A program made the position numbers and the translations under genes. The notes beneath the pieces are model-generated. The model saw only the letters and a program-made list of their open reading frames with translations, did no database searches and was not told the origin of the DNA. A stretch of DNA of 29,089 bases from Gnetum montanum (Eukaryota; Streptophyta; Gnetopsida; Gnetales; Gnetaceae), in the NCBI GenBank assembly GCA_015680685.1, contig MNCI01001065.1:1030711-1059799 (forward strand), read 5' to 3'. Positions 1 to 9,754 of the stretch are shown one piece after another (the first letter of the stretch is position 1; each line of letters opens with the position of its first letter).

Positions 1-11
1 AAAGCCTTTCT

Positions 12-1295
12 TCACTGATCTCCTATTTGAAGCAACTGATAGAGGCTAATATTGGCTTTGACATGTTTAATGTCTTCAATCAAATCATACTCTCCATCAC
101 CAATGAAGCTTGATCTCTTTATCCATTTATTAAAAGACTGATTTGGAGTGCTTTGCTCCACTTGATTATCTTTACCTTTATTCTTATCCTTTCTACTTGG
201 CTCAAAAGCTTTTCTCTTAGTAGATGGATCAGTAATAACATTTGGGGGTCTAGAAGTAGTTAGTATTTCCTTAGATCGAAGACTATATCCATTTTCCTCA
301 TTGTTATAACACTCTTCATCTGAAGACATATCTTCTTCAGAACTTGATAGAGAAGAAGTATCACTAGATCCATTGCTAGAAGATTTACTTGCATAGTGAA
401 CACTAGATAACTCATTATCAGATTCAATATCAAGAAAGTTGGACATAATAAGATCACTTTCATCCTCATCTTCTAGTAACTTAGTGTCTTGATGTTTATG
501 CTTTCTATTTTTCTTTTCTTCCTTGATATTTACTCTTGCCAATGCCTTTTCAAGCTTCACTATTTTGTTAGACATATCTCTCATTAATTGTCCTTTTTCA
601 GATCCTACCCTTTCATGCTCTTTATCTTTCTTAACATTAGATGGACCTGGTAAAGCTTTAAATTGATCTAAATCTTGCATAGGAATCATAACTCTTTCTT
701 CTCTTTTTTGAATTGCGATATTCTCTTCAGGATTCAACTGTTTCTCTAACTGTATAGCTTCAGTAAAATAGTCGTTTAGTGTAGTTAAGTTTGGAGTTCT
801 CCTTAACCAAATTGAAATGTTGGGGTTGACAGCCTTAAGATAAGTTTCTTTAAGCATTTCTTCTGATGGCCTATATTGTCTTTGAAAGAGTCCACAAATT
901 CGTTGAAACTTAATGTTGAAATCTCTAATTGACTCTTTAAATCCTTGCTTAGCTTGTATTAGCCCACAGTATCGTTGTTGTTGATCTAATTGATTACCAA
1001 ACTGGGCCAAGAAAAGATTCTTCATGTCATCCCAACTTGTAATACTATTACTTGGTAAGTTCGAATACCAAATTTGAGCCATATCTTTTAGATTTGATAC
1101 AAACAACCTACAAGCTTGATCTTCATGTTGAATATTTGCATGAGCTAGAGCTAACTCAAACATGTGAATATATTCTTTAGCTAAATAAGCTTTTCCAGGA
1201 ATAAAAGGCTCAGGCAAATATTTGTAAACAACCTTAGGAATATCATTGTAATTTTGAAATCCTAATGGTGTAACTCCATGCCAAGGATTTTCCAT
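12..1295 (-). CDS. gag: Gag polyprotein of element E (427 aa)
   Basis: Structural capsid protein of an LTR retrotransposon, expected to assemble cytoplasmic particles that package element RNA. Residues about 35-165 carry the plant retrotransposon gag pattern: a hydrophobic helix, then FVSNLKDMAQIWYSNL, then SWDDMKNLFLAQFG, then a segment ending in PNISIWLRR. Residues about 195-275 are charged and probably coiled coil (KLEKALARVNIKEEKKNRKH). Residues 290-340 are Ser/Asp/Glu-rich and disordered. The tail HVKANISLYQLLQIGDQ resembles the linker just before the aspartic protease in plant gypsy elements. No CCHC zinc knuckle is visible. The ORF ends in TGA at 12-14 followed by codons that could continue the chain, so this stop may be a decayed CGA codon. 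The ATG at 1295 is preceded in the same frame by 1314-1520, so it is probably not the original start. Confidence 0.85.
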   Translation of the reverse strand: MENPWHGVTPLGFQNYNDIPKVVYKYLPEPFIPGKAYLAKEYIHMFELALAHANIQHEDQACRLFVSNLKDMAQIWYSNLPSNSITSWDDMKNLFLAQFGNQLDQQQRYCGLIQAKQGFKESIRDFNIKFQRICGLFQRQYRPSEEMLKETYLKAVNPNISIWLRRTPNLTTLNDYFTEAIQLEKQLNPEENIAIQKREERVMIPMQDLDQFKALPGPSNVKKDKEHERVGSEKGQLMRDMSNKIVKLEKALARVNIKEEKKNRKHKHQDTKLLEDEDESDLIMSNFLDIESDNELSSVHYASKSSSNGSSDTSSLSSSEEDMSSDEECYNNEENGYSLRSKEILTTSRPPNVITDPSTKRKAFEPSRKDKNKGKDNQVEQSTPNQSFNKWIKRSSFIGDGEYDLIEDIKHVKANISLYQLLQIGDQ

Positions 1296-1313
1296 CCTAT
1301 TCCTTTGTAATGT

Positions 1314-1520
1314 TCAACTCTTAGACTTTCTAGATCTTCTCTTACGAATTGATAAAGAAGATATAATGAGTGATCTTCTTGATCTTCTAGTTTTCACTCC
1401 ACTACTTGTTCCCAATTTAGAAACTTTCTTTTCTTCTTCTTCTGATGAAGAATCAGTCTTAGAATCTAGAATATCTTTTGCAACTTTTAAACTTTCCAAA
1501 CTATGAAATTTCTTTGTCAT
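1314..1520 (-). pseudogene. N-terminal part of element E Gag, cut off by a TGA
   Basis: A 68-codon segment in exactly the same frame as the gag ORF below it (start positions 1520 and 1295 differ by 75 codons). It begins MTKKFHSLES and has an acidic stretch (SSSEEEE) followed by a very basic tail (KTRRSRRS, IRKRRSRKSKS). It ends in TGA at 1314-1316, then TLQRNR leads in frame into the next ATG. The simplest reading is that gag started at 1520 and the TGA arose from CGA. The alternative is a genuine small upstream ORF; equal framing and lack of indels favour the first view. Confidence 0.6.
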
Positions 1521-1614
1521 GAATTGAAAATAGTATCTAACTTCTTAAGCCTTACAAATAATTCTTGATGTACTAAAAGTATAAGGCTTATGAACCTAGA
1601 GGCTTAATTTTCAG

Positions 1615-1631
1615 CCCTCCTTCTAGCGCCA
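1615..1631 (-). promoter_or_regulatory. Putative primer-binding site of element E
   Basis: On the minus strand the sequence TGGCGCTAGAAGGAGGG begins with the TGG expected of a site pairing with a tRNA 3' CCA end. It lies 7 bases inside the proposed LTR end at 1639, between LTR and gag. I cannot assign the tRNA; it is not the clear tRNA-Asp-like site seen in element B. Confidence 0.55.
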
Positions 1632-2729
1632 AAAGAACTGTTGGCGACCGTTTGGGACGTGACCGCCAACGAGTGTCCTTGAACAGGATTTAGGTGCCTA
1701 CTGGTCTCTGGCAACACCAAGGTCCAGATACCTCCAAATAAACTCAGTAGTTAATGTGAGTATGTGTGTGTGCTGTTGCAGTGTGTGGTTGTGTAAAATG
1801 TAACAATTGCATTGTGTATGAACTACAAATGACTTACTTTAAAGAGATTCAGCCAACTTTGTCAAGTACTGTGAGTTCTTGAAAATTTCCTATTTTGTTC
1901 AACTGCCTAGTCTATGCGGTCCTTATAATACCTACTTGCAATGAATAAAATTTTGCAAAAACATTTGGGCACAACTCCGCAATCTATTCCTAATTTTCCC
2001 CAGAGAAAGAGATAGTTCCACAAGAAAACTAGAAATAGAGCAAGATTCGATGGAAATAAGCAGAAAAGAAAAGAAAGCAGATTTGTGTAGACCTCAAATA
2101 TTTAAACAAGGTAAAATGACACGAGTAAACACTTCGCAATAAAGCTATCCCAAATTCAATATCTACGAATTGTTCAAACTTCCAAGGCTCAAACAAGCAA
2201 TATCTTCAAGACAATCCTATTATGCTACCAAAAATTGCTGCGTAAACTACCACGTACGAGACTCCATTTTGACTAGATAATAGATGTCAACGATTGCATT
2301 CAAACAGAACCTTTAAAAGACTTGACAATTTCTGATTGAAATACCACGAGAATTCACTTTAAAGATAAAAAGAAGCTATTCTGGTCCCATCAAAATACCA
2401 AAGATTTTCTGAACCCTCTCGACTACTGAATTGTTCAACGGCGTGACTACAAATAGAGGCTCTCTTACAACAATCCCAATAGCAGTTCCCACACATTGCA
2501 CAATAATGAAATTTACTACTAAAATGCTCTTAAGGCTTTTAAACACAAGCGCTTCTATGGCAAAATTTTAATAGAAATTTCTATCAGGCTACAAGAACAG
2601 TAAGAGCAATCTAAAAATCCCAAAATTACTTGCCAAGGATGATACTATCTAAACCACTAGCTAGAAAATTTAAACAAAACAAAAAATGAAATGCATAACT
2701 CATAGGACCATGACAAAGAGGCTGAAATC

Positions 2730-2735
2730 TTTATT
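2730..2735 (-). terminator. AATAAA polyadenylation signal in element E LTR
   Basis: AATAAA on the minus strand, about 100 bases downstream of the TATA box, which would place the R region near 2700-2810. Confidence 0.4.
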
Positions 2736-2836
2736 CTAGTAAGCCATCTTGCAAACAATCTTCTTTAGAAATCTTCTTTGATCCCAAGTGTGAGAAGTGA
2801 TGATGATTTCCAAGTGATGATATCCTTCTTCCCTCC

Positions 2837-2845
2837 TTTTTTATA
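2837..2845 (-). promoter_or_regulatory. TATA box of element E LTR
   Basis: Minus strand CCTATAAAAAAGG, a canonical plant TATA box. Transcription would start about 30 bases further left, near 2810, and run through R/U5 into gag. Confidence 0.6.
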
Positions 2846-2916
2846 GGGTTCAAAGGTAGGTAGGGTAGTTACATATTTAAAAATATCTCACCTAACTTCT
2901 CTCCCAAGTAACTTGG

Positions 2917-2988
2917 CCAACCAATTAGGAGATTACTTGCCCAACAAGTTAGGAGGTTACTTGCCCAACAAGTTAGGTAAGTTACAAC
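2917..2988. repeat. Three tandem 24-bp repeats in LTR U3
   Basis: Units at 2917-2940, 2941-2964 and 2965-2988 share the core CCAACAAGTTAGGAGG followed by TTACTTGC; the last unit is degenerate. They lie upstream of the TATA box on the transcribed minus strand, where enhancer repeats of plant LTRs usually sit. Confidence 0.8.
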
Positions 2989-3032
2989 AATTTTGGGTGG
3001 TTGCAACCACAAAAGAGATAAAAATGCTATGG

Positions 3033-3091
3033 TTGACAAGTGTCTTCATGTAATTGCCAAGTGTCTTCATTCAGTTGCCAAGTGTCTTCAT
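3033..3091. repeat. Three tandem 21-bp repeats in LTR U3
   Basis: The 17-base core TTGCCAAGTGTCTTCAT occurs at 3033-3049 (one mismatch), 3054-3070 and 3075-3091, a strict 21-bp period. A fourth half-copy (TTGACAAGTG) is at 3131-3140. Same likely enhancer role as the 24-bp block. Confidence 0.85.
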
Positions 3092-3442
3092 GGAGATAAA
3101 CAAGTTGTAGGTGACACATGTCCAATTTAGTTGACAAGTGGCCTTTGTGGTGGTTATGAGTACCATGGGAAATTAAAATTTAGTTGTAATCACCAAGGAG
3201 AAGTTATCACCACCATGATATTTTTTAAAAATTGCAAAGGACACTTGTTCCATACACATATAACATTGAATAACTACCCTATACTTCTCTTTCCTTTTGA
3301 AACAATAACAATATACCCTTTACTTCTTTCTTAGACAAAGAAAAATGAAAATCAAATTAAATTTGATTAAAAAGGTTTATATCCTATTGGTTATGCCACC
3401 AGGTGACGAGGCTTAGCGTGACCAACCATAAATTAAGAATGA

Positions 3443-4500
3443 TTCTTAGCTCCCTCAGTGGATATAGTGTTGCAGAACCGCAAGGATGTGCCAAGGAATC
3501 AGATTGGGGAGCCTTATGCGAATGCTGTGCAGTATTTGGAGACACAGTTTAGACTGCTCAGAGAAGATCTACTCTCACCCTAGCAGGATGCCATTATTTC
3601 CTTCTCAAGTAGGCTCCCCTGCTTGGACGACATCGAAATGTATAGCAATGTCACCTTGCTTGGCCTGGCAGCCGGCTCCGATGGAATCGAACTCTGCATC
3701 AAATTGGAAGGTCGAGAAGATGTGAACTGGGACAATACCCGCCTGCTCATGTGCAATTCTCTACTCTGTCTCTCCACCGATGATTTCCAAACTTTCTCTT
3801 TCACGGTCATCTCCAGTCGCAGCATCGAAGCTCTGGAAATGCACAGCAACCTTGACATCCGGCTGTTGCAGAACTCGGAGGAGGAGCCTCTGCACGAATG
3901 TCTGAGATGTACGCATACATAGTGCAGGAAGCTCAAATTCAGCATGTTTGAGAGCCGTAGCTCATTTCTGGAAGCATACCTTCATGATCTGCGCAACCTG
4001 CAAAGACCCCTCATGGAGAAACTCCATTTTTCGCCAAATTTCATGGCTCTGGAATCGACCATGGAGGACGCGAATGCCGATTTGGTGGATTGGAAGTGCT
4101 TCTGGGTGGGCCTGGCTAAGATGTAGGTAGAAGCAGTTCGCCATGGAGTCACCAAGATTTTGGCACTTATCTAGGGCCTGCCTGACACCGGCAAAACTTT
4201 CACAGCGCTTAGAATCATGCGGGCATTGTTGGCCACGAAACCCTGAAGCAAGGCGCCTGTTCTGGTTGTATACAAACAGAGCACTCGATCAGTTCCTAGA
4301 AGGCATTTACAAGTTTGAGAAGAGCCTCATCTGCATGGGTTCTGCTTCAAAGGGTTGGGTCCTATCCCGTCACTCCTTCCAGCATGTTTTCCGAAAGAAA
4401 ACCGTTGCACAGAGTCTCAAATTTGATGCGTCCCTGGCCGCAGCTTCCCGACGCTCAGCTAAGTCCTCTTTCTTTCTATTGCTACACTGCCTTGGACTAG
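3443..4500 (+). pseudogene. ZNFX1-like NFX1-type zinc-finger SF1 helicase, pseudogene fragment
   Basis: Fragment of a host gene like ZNFX1, a large superfamily 1 RNA helicase; animal members act in small-RNA inheritance or antiviral RNA sensing. A single frame from about 3443 to 4268 shows the family's order: YLETQFRLLREDLLSP (ZNFX1 has FRLLRED followed by RPLRE), then LDDIEMY, then WDNTRLLMCNSLLCLS followed by TDDFQTF, then FLEAYLHDLRNLQ, then a Q-motif-like EAVRHGV, then decayed Walker A GLPDTGKT (normally GPPGTGKT) at 4175-4198. A frameshift at about 4268 leads to YTNRALDQFLEGIYKF, matching the family motif YTNHALDQFLEGI. In-frame stops are at 3581, 3920, 4124, 4172 and 4244; at least those at 4124 and 4172 sit where Gln is expected. 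The region is GC-richer than its surroundings. The rest of the helicase and the zinc fingers are absent. Not expressible as it stands. Confidence 0.85.
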
Positions 4501-4509
4501 CCTGAGGTC

Positions 4510-5490
4510 TTCCTTAAGGGCTTCATGCAAGGAATTATTTAGTTGATGATGTAGACAACCAATGATGTTGCTTTGAGAACAATACTCTAGTATACCTAAG
4601 CCTCACAACATGTTCCAAATAAGGGTTAGACAGACCTTTGGAATATCCACAAAAGAGATGGGTTGGAAGAAGATGAACATCTTCAGTAGGGCTAAGTAAT
4701 GATCAGAGAATTCTACAAACTTGAGCCATGTAAAAGTTCCAACCTAGTGAATTTTGGGAAGCAAAATTATATGCTTATTTCCCATGCTAAGTATCATTCT
4801 GATTGATAATCTGAATTAGGGAGAATAAATACAGCCCATCTCATCCAATCTTTTTAGCGATTGACTAGTATCAATACCTTCATCTTGCCATTTCAATTCT
4901 TCTATTGAAATATTTTGAAGGTTTCAATCACCTCATATCTTTGTTCCATGTAATGGCCAAAATGTGCCAACAGTTACTTCTTGTATCTCCTAGGCACATT
5001 CATCAACCTTCTAGATCACAAGGTTTTTACTCTTTCCTCCATCTTGGTTTGGGGCCATGGTAGGCTCAATGATGAAGTAGTTGGAAAAGCAGAAGGATGG
5101 AGGTTCTATGCTAAGTATTGGAAGGATGGAAGGCTTCCACACTGAATTTAGATTGCTTATACTATGAAAAACTCTACCAGAGCTCTCCTCTAATGTGCTA
5201 TTATTGTAGAATGATAGTTATGATCAAAACTTACAAAATTTGACATATAAAACTCATCTAAAACCTAAACACACACCTTGAAATCCCAGCTCCTAATTCA
5301 GTTCACCATAAATCCAAGTGCACTAAAGTGAAAAAAATGGAAATTCTATTTCACATTTGTTTTTGATGGGAAACAACTTCACTTTTCAAAATTTTAAATC
5401 TTTGGACTATGGGCCCCACCTTGCACCTTCTCTCTTAACCAAAAATTACATCAACGTTGGGATTTTTTCTAATTTGACACTTAAAACCTT
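4510..5490. other. Unassigned AT-rich interval
   Basis: I see no convincing coding region, RNA gene or element terminus here. Short open stretches exist on the minus strand, but none shows a motif I recognise. Two isolated CATGCTAAGTAT-like words (near 4785 and 5110) resemble the arms of the hairpin repeats that start further right and could be eroded outlying units. Confidence 0.5.
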
Positions 5491-5499
5491 ATGGCAACC

Positions 5500-8250
5500 T
5501 TAACTCCCATGCATCCATGTTTGGGATAACATGACTAGCATGGAAACATGCCTCCTATTTCACAAAGTCATTAAAATATAACTATTTTACTACTTTTAGT
5601 AACCAAAGCCTACCTTTTTCAACCCCGCATTTCCAAAACTAGGTGACACATGAATGAAGCTAGACACCATGGGTTTCCATGTTGAGGAAATAGTGCTCAA
5701 CATGGAAGAAGTGGGTAACATCCATTATTACCCTCCAAACACCCATCTATCCCATGTTTGACCTAGAAGTAAGCTCCATAGAACTAAGAATCCCTCCAAG
5801 CATCTCCAGAAGCCCTAGAATCTCACCAATCCTAATTGAAACTAGTTGAAACTTTAGGATTTGGTTTTTTCATGCTAGGGGAGGTTTCTTCCACATTGAG
5901 CATCTTACCCTTGATGTGGATGAATGGAGTGAAGCCAAAAATGACCTAAATTAACTACCAAGTAGGCATTTTCCAAAACCTAGTGATCCCTAGACCTTGT
6001 TGGAATCCTTTGGAGCTTCCACAAGCCCCAAAAGTGGTCAAATATGACAAAAAACTACCATTACCCTCTCGTTCATGTTGGGGCTACCATGCCCAACATT
6101 GAAGAAAAGTGGAGAGACTACATGAGGCACTTAGAAGTCTCCAAACTAATGGATCTTGACACCTTGCATTGATTGTTGATACCAAAACCCTAGTGGTTGA
6201 CATGCATGATTGGTTGATTATTGATTTGGTCTAGATCTGAATTTCTTGGCTGAGTGAGACCTCTTCCATGCTAATACTTCCACCCTTAGTTTGGATGGAA
6301 GGGGTAAAGCCTAAAAACCCCCTCACAACCTTCAAAATGATTGAATTTTGACCTTAAACACTAACAACCAACACTAGTAATCCTATGGACATTAATTCTT
6401 AGTTAGATTGATCATAAAAAGCTAAAATCCCCTCCCCTCTCCTCCCCCCAACCCCCCCACCCAATTTTCCACACTAATCATGGAAGCCTTAGTGTGGAAA
6501 AATAGGGTGAAGCCCAAAAATTACCCAATGACCCTTGAAACAACCAAATTTTAACATTGGATGTCAATAGTTGATTGTATCAATCCTAAAAGCCTACATG
6601 CATGACCTAAAATGGCCAAAAAATATTTTCCCCTAATTTTTCACACTAAGCATGGAACCCCCAATGTGGAAAAATGGGGAAACACCAAAAAACCTTCACA
6701 TTAACCTTCAAAATAGAGAAATTTTAACACCAGGCATTGATAATTGTCACTAAGAACCTCAGGGACCTACATGCATGACCAAAAATGATGCTAAAGGGAA
6801 AAAAGTTATTTCTTCTAGTTTTTCACACTAAACATAGTATCCCAGCATGGAAAAAGAGGGGGAAGCTCAAAAAACCACTTGGAAAACCTACAAATTAACT
6901 TGTTTTAACTCTAAACCCTAGTCTTCAACCTTGGTAACCCTAGAAGCACACATGCATGGTCAATTGAAGTTAAAACTAGGCTATATTTGCGTTTATGATG
7001 TTTCCATGTAAGGATCCCCCTCCATGCTACCTAGCATTAAAATTAAGGGGAAGAGTCATTTAGGATCCACAAATACCCTAGAAAAACATTAATTAAACTT
7101 GCACGCACTCTAGGATCCTGTTGACATCCTCTGGAGCCTTCAAAATTCAAGAAATTGATGTCAAATGGCCAAAAGATGAATTTACCTAGTTTTCCATGTT
7201 AAGCATCATAGTCCTAGCATGGAAAAATTGGAGAATCCAAAAAATTCTTAGAAGTACTCAAAATTAATAAAATTTGAAATAAAACCCTACTCCTTGACCT
7301 CAAAAACCTTGGGAGCACACATGCATAATTGATTAAGGTAGAAATTAGCCAAGATCTAGGATGCATGGTTCTTCCATAGTAAGGATCCCTTCCTCCATGT
7401 TTCCTAGTGTGGAAACTCAAGGGATAACCTTTTTGAAGCTCATGAACACCTCAAAATGACATCAAATGATTTTACATTCACTCTAGAACCTTGGTAGTAG
7501 CCATTGGAGTCTTCAAACCTTAATAAATTGATCCTAGATGGACAAAAGATGGATTTCCCTAGTTTCAATTACAAGATAACACTCCCAAAGCCAAAGATTT
7601 ATGCTGGAGAAGCCTAGGACCTCATAGCCTTAATATTTTTCTTTCTTGACCTTATTTCAACCTACAAAATCCATTCCCACCATTCATCCATGCTAGAGTA
7701 ACTCCCCCAACATGGAAATAGGAGGAAGACCTTAAGTGCCCTTAAAAAACCTTCAAACATGCCCAAAATCAGCCAAAAACTTGTAGAATCAAAGTTTACA
7801 ATCCTAGAAGCCTAAAAACCTAGTCAAAGTGCTCCAAAACCATCCTAGATTCACAAAAAGTGCCCCCACCCCCCATTCTTTCATGCTAAGGATACTATTC
7901 TCAAATGGCCTCAAAATGAAGCTAGAAGATGCATAGCCTTTAGATCTAGGTCCCAATTGCTTTTTTGAGCAAGTTTGACCTTATTTTGGCTTGAAGTTCT
8001 TTTCATGCTAAGCCCTATTTCCTCCATGCTATCCAGTGTGGAAACAAGGGAGGGGAAGGCTCCAAAACTTGGTTTTTGACCTTTACAAACCTTTGGAATG
8101 CTCAATTTCGATGGATTTAACCCTGTGCTACCTTTACAAGGTCTTGGAACCTTAATTTTGGACCTTTAAGCATCCCAAAATATATTTTCCTTAGTTTCCA
8201 CACTAAGGGTCCTTATTTTCATATTAAGCCCAACATGGAAGCCTCGAAAA
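5500..8250. repeat. Degenerate tandem array, period about 180 bp, each unit with a hairpin
   Basis: About fifteen diverged units follow one another. Each has a pair of inverted arms like TTTCCACACTAA and TTAGTGTGGAAA, then a purine-rich GTGAAGCCCAAAAA-like stretch, then CATGCATGACC and AATGGCCAAAA words in most units. Hairpin centres lie near 5525, 5690, 5905, 6085, 6280, 6483, 6657, 6838, 7015, 7207, 7393, 7570 (weak), 7697, 7885 (weak), 8022 and 8217, mean spacing about 180 bp. Two hairpins are perfect 12-bp inverted repeats: 5675-5686 with 5696-5707, and 6466-6477 with 6489-6500. No coding frame explains it. It ends just before the pol region of element A, where a retroelement's 5' region would lie, so it may belong to that element. 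A satellite array unrelated to it is the alternative. Confidence 0.75.
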
Positions 8251-8604
8251 ACTTGATTTGTGGGTTAAAATAGTCTAGAAATAGCCTTGATTAATGCCTA
8301 AACTCACCTAATAGCCTTGTAGCCTCAAAACATGGCCTAATAAGATCTAAAATTGCAAAACCTAACCATTTTTACCTATATTAGCTAAATTTTACCATAT
8401 ATATAGCTTGTTTTGCTTGATTTTTTCCTTATTATGTAATGTTTTGGCTTTTTTTTAGACTTGTGTTATCATGTTAACCTTCTATGGCCTTTATACAGCC
8501 TTATGTGATCTTTATTTTTCTTTGTTTAACCTTTAAATGGTATTAAATACTGGGGTTTGACCTTCTTTGACTACTATTTGACACCATGTGGCCATGGTCC
8601 ACTA

Positions 8605-8665
8605 AGGCCTTAAATTAGCATTGTTGTCCACCAAGACTCTAAACTAGCATCATGGCTGACTAAGG
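8605..8665 (+). repeat. Upstream pol-flanking minisatellite of element A
   Basis: Short repeats containing CCTTAAATTAGCA, CTCTAAACTAGCA and a weaker third copy. The same motif lies upstream of pol in element C (27955-28185, there on the minus strand) and downstream of pol in both elements. Confidence 0.55.
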
Positions 8666-8904
8666 ACTAGAACTGGTGAAATTGTGTCCATTAATCATTT
8701 GTAGCCTTATTTCTTATGTTTCCCCTGGTTTGACCTTTACTTAACCTTTTTTTACCTTTATTACACTTTGTTGAATTATCTGTACCTCATTAATGACCTT
8801 GGATGGCTTTGATTACATTAGATTTGCACGTATTTGCATAATTTTATAGCATTTTAGCATTATTTATTTACTTTTACCTAGGTGCCACTGATAGGAGCCC
8901 CAAT

Positions 8905-9747
8905 ATGCTCAAGACATCATCAATGTCCTACAAAACAACATCAAGGCCTTTGCCTAGTCATATGAAGATATGCCAAGCCTAGACCCATATCTATTCTAGC
9001 ACAACATCATACTAGATCCTAGCTTTAGATTAGTTAAGAAATATCAAAGCTCTACCAAGCTAGTTTCATTAGGGTTTTTGACTACACAAAATGGGTATCT
9101 AACATAGTGGTAGTCCTTAAGAAAAATGGGATCATTCGTATTTGCATTGATTTTCAAGACCTAAATAAAGTAACTGTCAAGGACAACTTTCCTTTTCCTA
9201 GTATTAATCAACTTATCGATACTACAGTTAGAGATGCCTTGCTATCCTTTATGGATGAATTCTCGAGATATAACCAGATTAGGATCAATCTAAAGCACCA
9301 ACTTAGCATGACCATTATGGCCCCATGGAGTACCTTTTTCTATACTATGATGCCATTTGATCTTAAGATTGGTAGAGCCACCTATTAATGAGCCATGACC
9401 TATATATTCAGTGATTACATGCTAAGTTTACTTAATGATTATGTAGATGGCATGGCCATTAAGTCCAAGATGGCCAATGAACATATTAATGACCTATATC
9501 TTGTGTTTAAACAATGCCTCAAATACAAGCTTAGGCTTAATCCTAAAAAGTGTATGTTCAGTGTTAAAATTGGTAAGATGCTTGGCTTTGTAGTCTCTAA
9601 AGCAAGGATATGTGTCAATCCTAATAAGGTTAAGGTCATAACTAAATTAGTAGTGCCTACCAACCTTAAGGATCTACCAAGATTGTAAGGAATATTATAG
9701 TTTATTTGTAGGTTTTTCGCTAGGCTTATAGATAAGTTACAATCCAT
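8905..9747 (+). pseudogene. Element A reverse transcriptase, inactive
   Basis: RNA-dependent DNA polymerase domain of a gypsy pol. The N-terminal part reads INVLQNNIKAFA, then SYEDMPSLDP. A deletion of about 40 residues relative to element C precedes VFDYTKWVSNIVVV. The fingers and palm follow: RICIDFQDLNKVTVKDNFPF, then FMDEFSRYNQIRI (catalytic Asp), then TFFYTMMPFDL, then DYVDGMAIKSK. The YVDD box is YVDG, so one metal-binding Asp is lost. The two longest pieces (9107-9388 and 9395-9688) are in the same frame, separated only by TAA and TGA where Gln and Arg would fit the family pattern ATYQ-x-MTYIF. Cannot encode a working enzyme. Confidence 0.85.
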
Positions 9748-9754
9748 GAAACAC

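Larger units (their letters stand above)
12..1520 (-). mobile_element. Element E: 5' internal part of a Ty3/gypsy-type LTR retrotransposon, runs off the left edge
   Basis: This is the internal 5' part of an LTR retrotransposon read leftwards. In minus-strand order there is a long LTR (1639-3428), a primer-binding site (1615-1631), a short leader and a gag ORF; protease and pol would lie beyond position 1. The gag is the best-preserved retroelement ORF in the window, with only two in-frame stops in about 500 codons, so E is probably the youngest insertion. The second LTR is outside the window, so its age cannot be read from LTR divergence. Ty3/gypsy assignment rests on the gag type and is fairly safe; the lineage is not resolved. 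Confidence 0.75.
1639..3428 (-). repeat. 5' LTR of element E
   Basis: Long terminal repeat driving element E leftwards. The inner edge (plus-strand TGTTGGCGACC at 1639) is placed by the TG dinucleotide next to the primer site. The outer edge is uncertain: GACCAACCA ending at 3428 partly mirrors the inner end. Inside, on the minus strand, are a TATA box (2837-2845) and an AATAAA about 100 bases downstream (2730-2735), giving U3 of about 0.6 kb and a long U5. U3 contains two blocks of tandem repeats. An inverted repeat GTTGGCG/CGCCAAC (1640-1670) lies at the inner terminus. The partner LTR is outside the window. Confidence 0.6.

Noticed and set aside
12-1520. Endogenous pararetrovirus coat protein instead of a retrotransposon gag
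   Set aside because: The order LTR, PBS, leader, gag and the retrotransposon gag core fit an LTR element; no movement-protein segment or coat-type zinc finger is visible.
3131-3334. 67-codon plus-strand ORF in the LTR of element E
   Set aside because: It lies within U3 repeats, reads against the element and shows no motif.
3580-3945. 121-codon open frame on the minus strand
   Set aside because: It is antisense to the ZNFX1-like pseudogene, whose plus-strand frame gives a recognisable family match; the minus translation shows no motif.
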